Shown: positions 62,068 to 64,000 of the stretch, piece after piece
How positions within the stretch are numbered: position 1 is the stretch's first letter
Layout: every line of letters starts with the position of its first letter
Made by a program: the position numbers and the translations under genes
Assembly: GCA_014802445.1 (NCBI GenBank)
Contig: JAAVCF010000022.1
Location: 25,099-89,098 of the forward strand
Reading direction: 5' to 3'
Length of the DNA: 64,000 nt
Source: Bacteroides sp.
GTDB taxonomy: Bacteria > Bacteroidota > Bacteroidia > Bacteroidales > Muribaculaceae
Notes under the pieces: generated by a model
Seen by the model: the letters and a program-made list of their open reading frames with translations, nothing else
Database searches by the model: none
What the model was told of the DNA's origin: nothing

Positions 62068-62477
62068 GACACTCAATCCTTTTTTGCGGGGCTTGGTGCG
62101 GGAGATGGCGGAAGGGTGGGGGATGGTGGCGACGCGGGGAAGCGATGTGGAAAGTCGTGGCGTGGAGATGATTGGCTGACGGGCGACGTGGCGCCGCTGC
62201 GCGGTTGCGGGTTTCGGCCGATGAGGTGCGCGCCATCGATGATGCGTAGGATTCGGCCATGGCCGGTAACTATTGCGGCCTCCATGCTTTCAACTGCAGC
62301 CGGCTCGTAGCCGGGCTTGACATGCCAATCACGACATTAGCCGATGGTTAGAGTCGTGGGGGAGTGTGATTTGTGTCTTGTTTATTAGCAGTGAATAATG
62401 GTTCGCTTGGAGAGGTAAATGCCCCCTGCTTGTCTTACCGAGAAACAGGGGGCTTCGAGGTTGAGAGTAAATGTTTT
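62068..62477 (-). pseudogene. Remnant-rich intergenic region after the type III system
   Basis: 410 bases between res and the sugar kinase. On the minus strand a frame with backbone-like base use runs from about 62336 down to 62073 with only a late Met (62285): DWHVKPGYEPAAVESMEAAIV, GRILRIIDGAHLIGRN, then a Pro/Ser-rich tail. It may be the 3' remnant of a gene cut by island insertion, or a small gene. I do not recognise it. A terminator lies at the right end. Confidence 0.3.
62421..62453 (-). terminator. Terminator of the sugar kinase
   Basis: GCCCCCTG (62421-62428) pairs with CAGGGGGC (62446-62453). On the minus strand it is followed by ATTTACC. Confidence 0.65.
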
Positions 62478-63356
62478 TCACGCTGTCAACTCGGACGGGA
62501 GAATGGGCATGGCGCCTTTCTTTGTGCAGACGTAGGCTGATGTATGCACGGCACATGCATGGGCTTCAGTTACACTCTTTCCTTTGAGGATAGATGCGAT
62601 AAAGGCGGCGGTAAAGCTGTCGCCAGCTCCAACGGTGTCGGCCACATCAACCTTGGGGGTGGGCCGGAACGATACATTGCCAGGGGTGAAGACATAACTG
62701 CCGTTGATGCCGCAGGTGAGTATGAGCATCTTAAGATTATATTTTCCGAGGAGAATCCGGCACTTGTCCTGAAGGTCGATGCCGGGATAACCGAACATGC
62801 GGCTTATGGTCACGAGCTCTTCATCGTTAATCTTAAGGATGTTGCAACGCTTCATTGAGTTGCAGAGGATTTCGTTGTTGTAGAAACCTTGACGGAGATT
62901 GACGTCAAAGACCACAAGGGAGTCGTCTGTTTGAGGCATTGCATCAAGGAAGCGGTGGATGGTGTTGCGTGACATGACATTGCGCTGGGCCAGCGAGCCG
63001 AAGCATACGGCTTTGGTGTTTTCAGCAAGAGCTTCAATATGAGCCGTGTAAGGGATGTTATCCCAAGCCACGTTTTCCTTGATTTCATATTGCGGGATGC
63101 CGGCTTGGTCTATTTCAACCTGCACGGTGCCGGTGGGATAGGGGACGGTTGGAATGAGGTGATTAAGCCCTTTTGAGGTGAAGTTTTCGGTGATTTCTTT
63201 GCCGAGTGCATCATCGCCGACTGCACTTACTACGCAACTGGGCAGACCAAACTGCGAAACATGATATGCAAAGTTGGCGGGTGCGCCTCCAATTTTTTTC
63301 CCTTCGGGGAGAACATCCCAGAGAGCTTCTCCCATTCCTACGATAATGTCTGTCAT
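62478..63356 (-). CDS. PfkB-family sugar kinase (fructokinase-like)
   Basis: 292 residues. GEALWDVLPEGKKIGGAPANFAYH binds the sugar, VVSAVGDDALGKEI follows, and VADTVGAGDSFTAAF holds the catalytic Asp and anion hole near residue 245. It probably phosphorylates fructose to fructose 6-phosphate in the cytoplasm. It is less GC-rich than neighbouring backbone genes, but not as AT-rich as the islands. No transporter or hydrolase gene of the pathway is adjacent within the window. Confidence 0.9.
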   Translation of the reverse strand: MTDIIVGMGEALWDVLPEGKKIGGAPANFAYHVSQFGLPSCVVSAVGDDALGKEITENFTSKGLNHLIPTVPYPTGTVQVEIDQAGIPQYEIKENVAWDNIPYTAHIEALAENTKAVCFGSLAQRNVMSRNTIHRFLDAMPQTDDSLVVFDVNLRQGFYNNEILCNSMKRCNILKINDEELVTISRMFGYPGIDLQDKCRILLGKYNLKMLILTCGINGSYVFTPGNVSFRPTPKVDVADTVGAGDSFTAAFIASILKGKSVTEAHACAVHTSAYVCTKKGAMPILPSELTA

Positions 63357-63484
63357 GAGGAACTATTACATTAAGTATGCTTTATTAAATAGTTAATCTA
63401 ATTAAAACAATTTTCAAGAAGTTATTGTTTTACAATACTTATCACTCCATATAGGTCAAGACAAGCAACGAGAATACATATCAC

Positions 63485-63620
63485 AGAGGCGCAAAGAGCT
63501 GCCTTGGGAAATGGACTCTATGTTACAGCGGTCAACCATCAGTTAAAGACAGAGCATGACAATCCGACTATCGGTCTTTTGATATGCAAGGATAAAGACA
63601 ACATCGAAGCGTCAGCCTAA
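63485..63620 (+). pseudogene. Fragment of a DUF1016 (YhcG-type PD-(D/E)XK) nuclease gene
   Basis: A 45-codon open stretch ending in TAA at 63618 codes GLYVTAVNHQLKTEHD and NPTIGLLICKDKDNIEASA. These match the conserved core of YhcG proteins (family text: xFYVSAVNxLLKTExDNPTIGLLICKDKDN). Everything before the first of these residues and everything after is missing or diverged, so it is a decayed remnant. The plus-strand position just after the kinase start and near the type III island is notable. Confidence 0.75.
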
Positions 63621-63728
63621 GTTATTTTACCCTATATTCGATTTGCCATCAAATAAATGCCGTTCACCATTAAAAATAAACTTTTGTCTTCAAAAAAGGT
63701 CTTATTAATAGAAACAAAACTGGAAAAT

Positions 63729-64000
63729 ATGAACTTCAAGCATTTATTTAGCGGCATTACCGTTGGGTTATGTCTTGTCACGGTAAGCATTCCGTTGGTT
63801 GCTTGCGCCCAGAAATCTGATAAACAATCAACGGAAAACACTATGAGCAACGATTCACGCATGAAGCGTGGTGGTGGACGCCCCGGAGGTCCACAATTAG
63901 GCACTCCCGGAGGAGGTCCGGTTATCGACAAGACCGGAGACGAGACATTACAAGCTATGATTAAGGATGAACTGCCCTTCTTCAAGCAAATGGAATACAC
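63729..64000 (+). CDS. Lipoprotein or exported protein, N-terminal part (cut by window edge)
   Basis: About 90 residues are visible. MNFKHLFSGITVGLCLVTVS and IPLVACAQK form a signal peptide with a lipobox-like LVAC (Cys about residue 26). A Gly/Pro-rich linker follows (KRGGGRPGGPQLGTPGGGP), then VIDKTGDETLQAMIKDELPFFKQMEY, where the mature domain begins. I chose this ATG because it opens the signal; one further upstream (63659) is in frame. The domain is cut off, so the product is not recognised; an exported hydrolase is one possibility. Confidence 0.75.
   Translation, partial: MNFKHLFSGITVGLCLVTVSIPLVACAQKSDKQSTENTMSNDSRMKRGGGRPGGPQLGTPGGGPVIDKTGDETLQAMIKDELPFFKQMEY

Noticed and set aside
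62073..62285. A 70-residue gene on the minus strand after the type III system
   Set aside because: Its start is late and the tail is low complexity. It is recorded only as a possible remnant, not as a gene.

Overview
The window looks like a chromosome segment of a gut-type member of the order Bacteroidales, most like the family Muribaculaceae. The evidence is indirect. Promoters with the Bacteroidota -7 box TAnnTTTG precede many genes. The gene set is typical of the order: PPi-dependent phosphofructokinase, SerB with paired ACT domains, NfnAB, a bleomycin-hydrolase-type C1 peptidase, a DUF3316 protein, an ECF sigma/beta-barrel receptor operon, and type-IX-like C-terminal tails. The backbone is GC-rich. 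I cannot confirm the family without a search.

Layout. 1-3.8 kb: a porin fragment, then a three-gene nonulosonate/legionaminate activation operon. 3.8-10.1 kb: obgE-pgeF, an NlpC/P60 protein, rsgA, and groESL behind a near-perfect sigma-54 promoter. 10.2-18.8 kb: aldo-keto reductase, BadF-type kinase, serB, PerM-type membrane protein, DEAD-box helicase, a glycosyltransferase, S41 lipoprotein and DUF3316 protein. 18.8-21.8 kb: parC and tRNA-Met. 21.9-25.3 kb: an AT-rich DpnII-type (GATC) restriction-modification operon with an extra MutH/Sau3AI-like nuclease. 25.6-29 kb: a cobalamin riboswitch driving a large BtuG-like surface beta-propeller protein. 29.1-39.4 kb: nfnAB, C1 peptidase, AspT/YidE-type transporter, patatin/beta-barrel protein, pfp and a Sua5/YrdC protein. 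39.5-48.4 kb: a GH87-like beta-helix enzyme, two small exported proteins, a GIY-YIG ORF running through a nitroreductase gene, and the dTDP-rhamnose operon rfbACDB. 48.6-56 kb: rubredoxin, DUF488, a flavodoxin-fold reductase, a four-gene ECF sigma operon and a YfhO-type membrane protein. 56-62 kb: a second AT-richer defence island, TIR protein / type III Mod / type III Res, with a G9 tract in mod. 62.4-64 kb: a PfkB-type sugar kinase, a DUF1016 (YhcG) nuclease remnant and the start of a lipoprotein gene.

How the parts work together. Both defence islands are compact co-oriented operons with ATGA-type or longer overlaps and base composition unlike their neighbours, which suggests transfer. The most interesting one is TIR-Mod-Res. 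The mod start overlaps the TIR gene, and a G9 tract at codons 38-41 makes Mod switchable: one G more or one G fewer gives an immediate or near-immediate stop. That suggests a phase-variable type III system (phasevarion) coupled to a TIR effector. The other island carries two different candidate GATC endonucleases with two GATC-type methylases. Envelope functions dominate the rest: rhamnose and nonulosonate precursors, glycosyl transfer, porin, receptor, and surface B12 and glycan capture.
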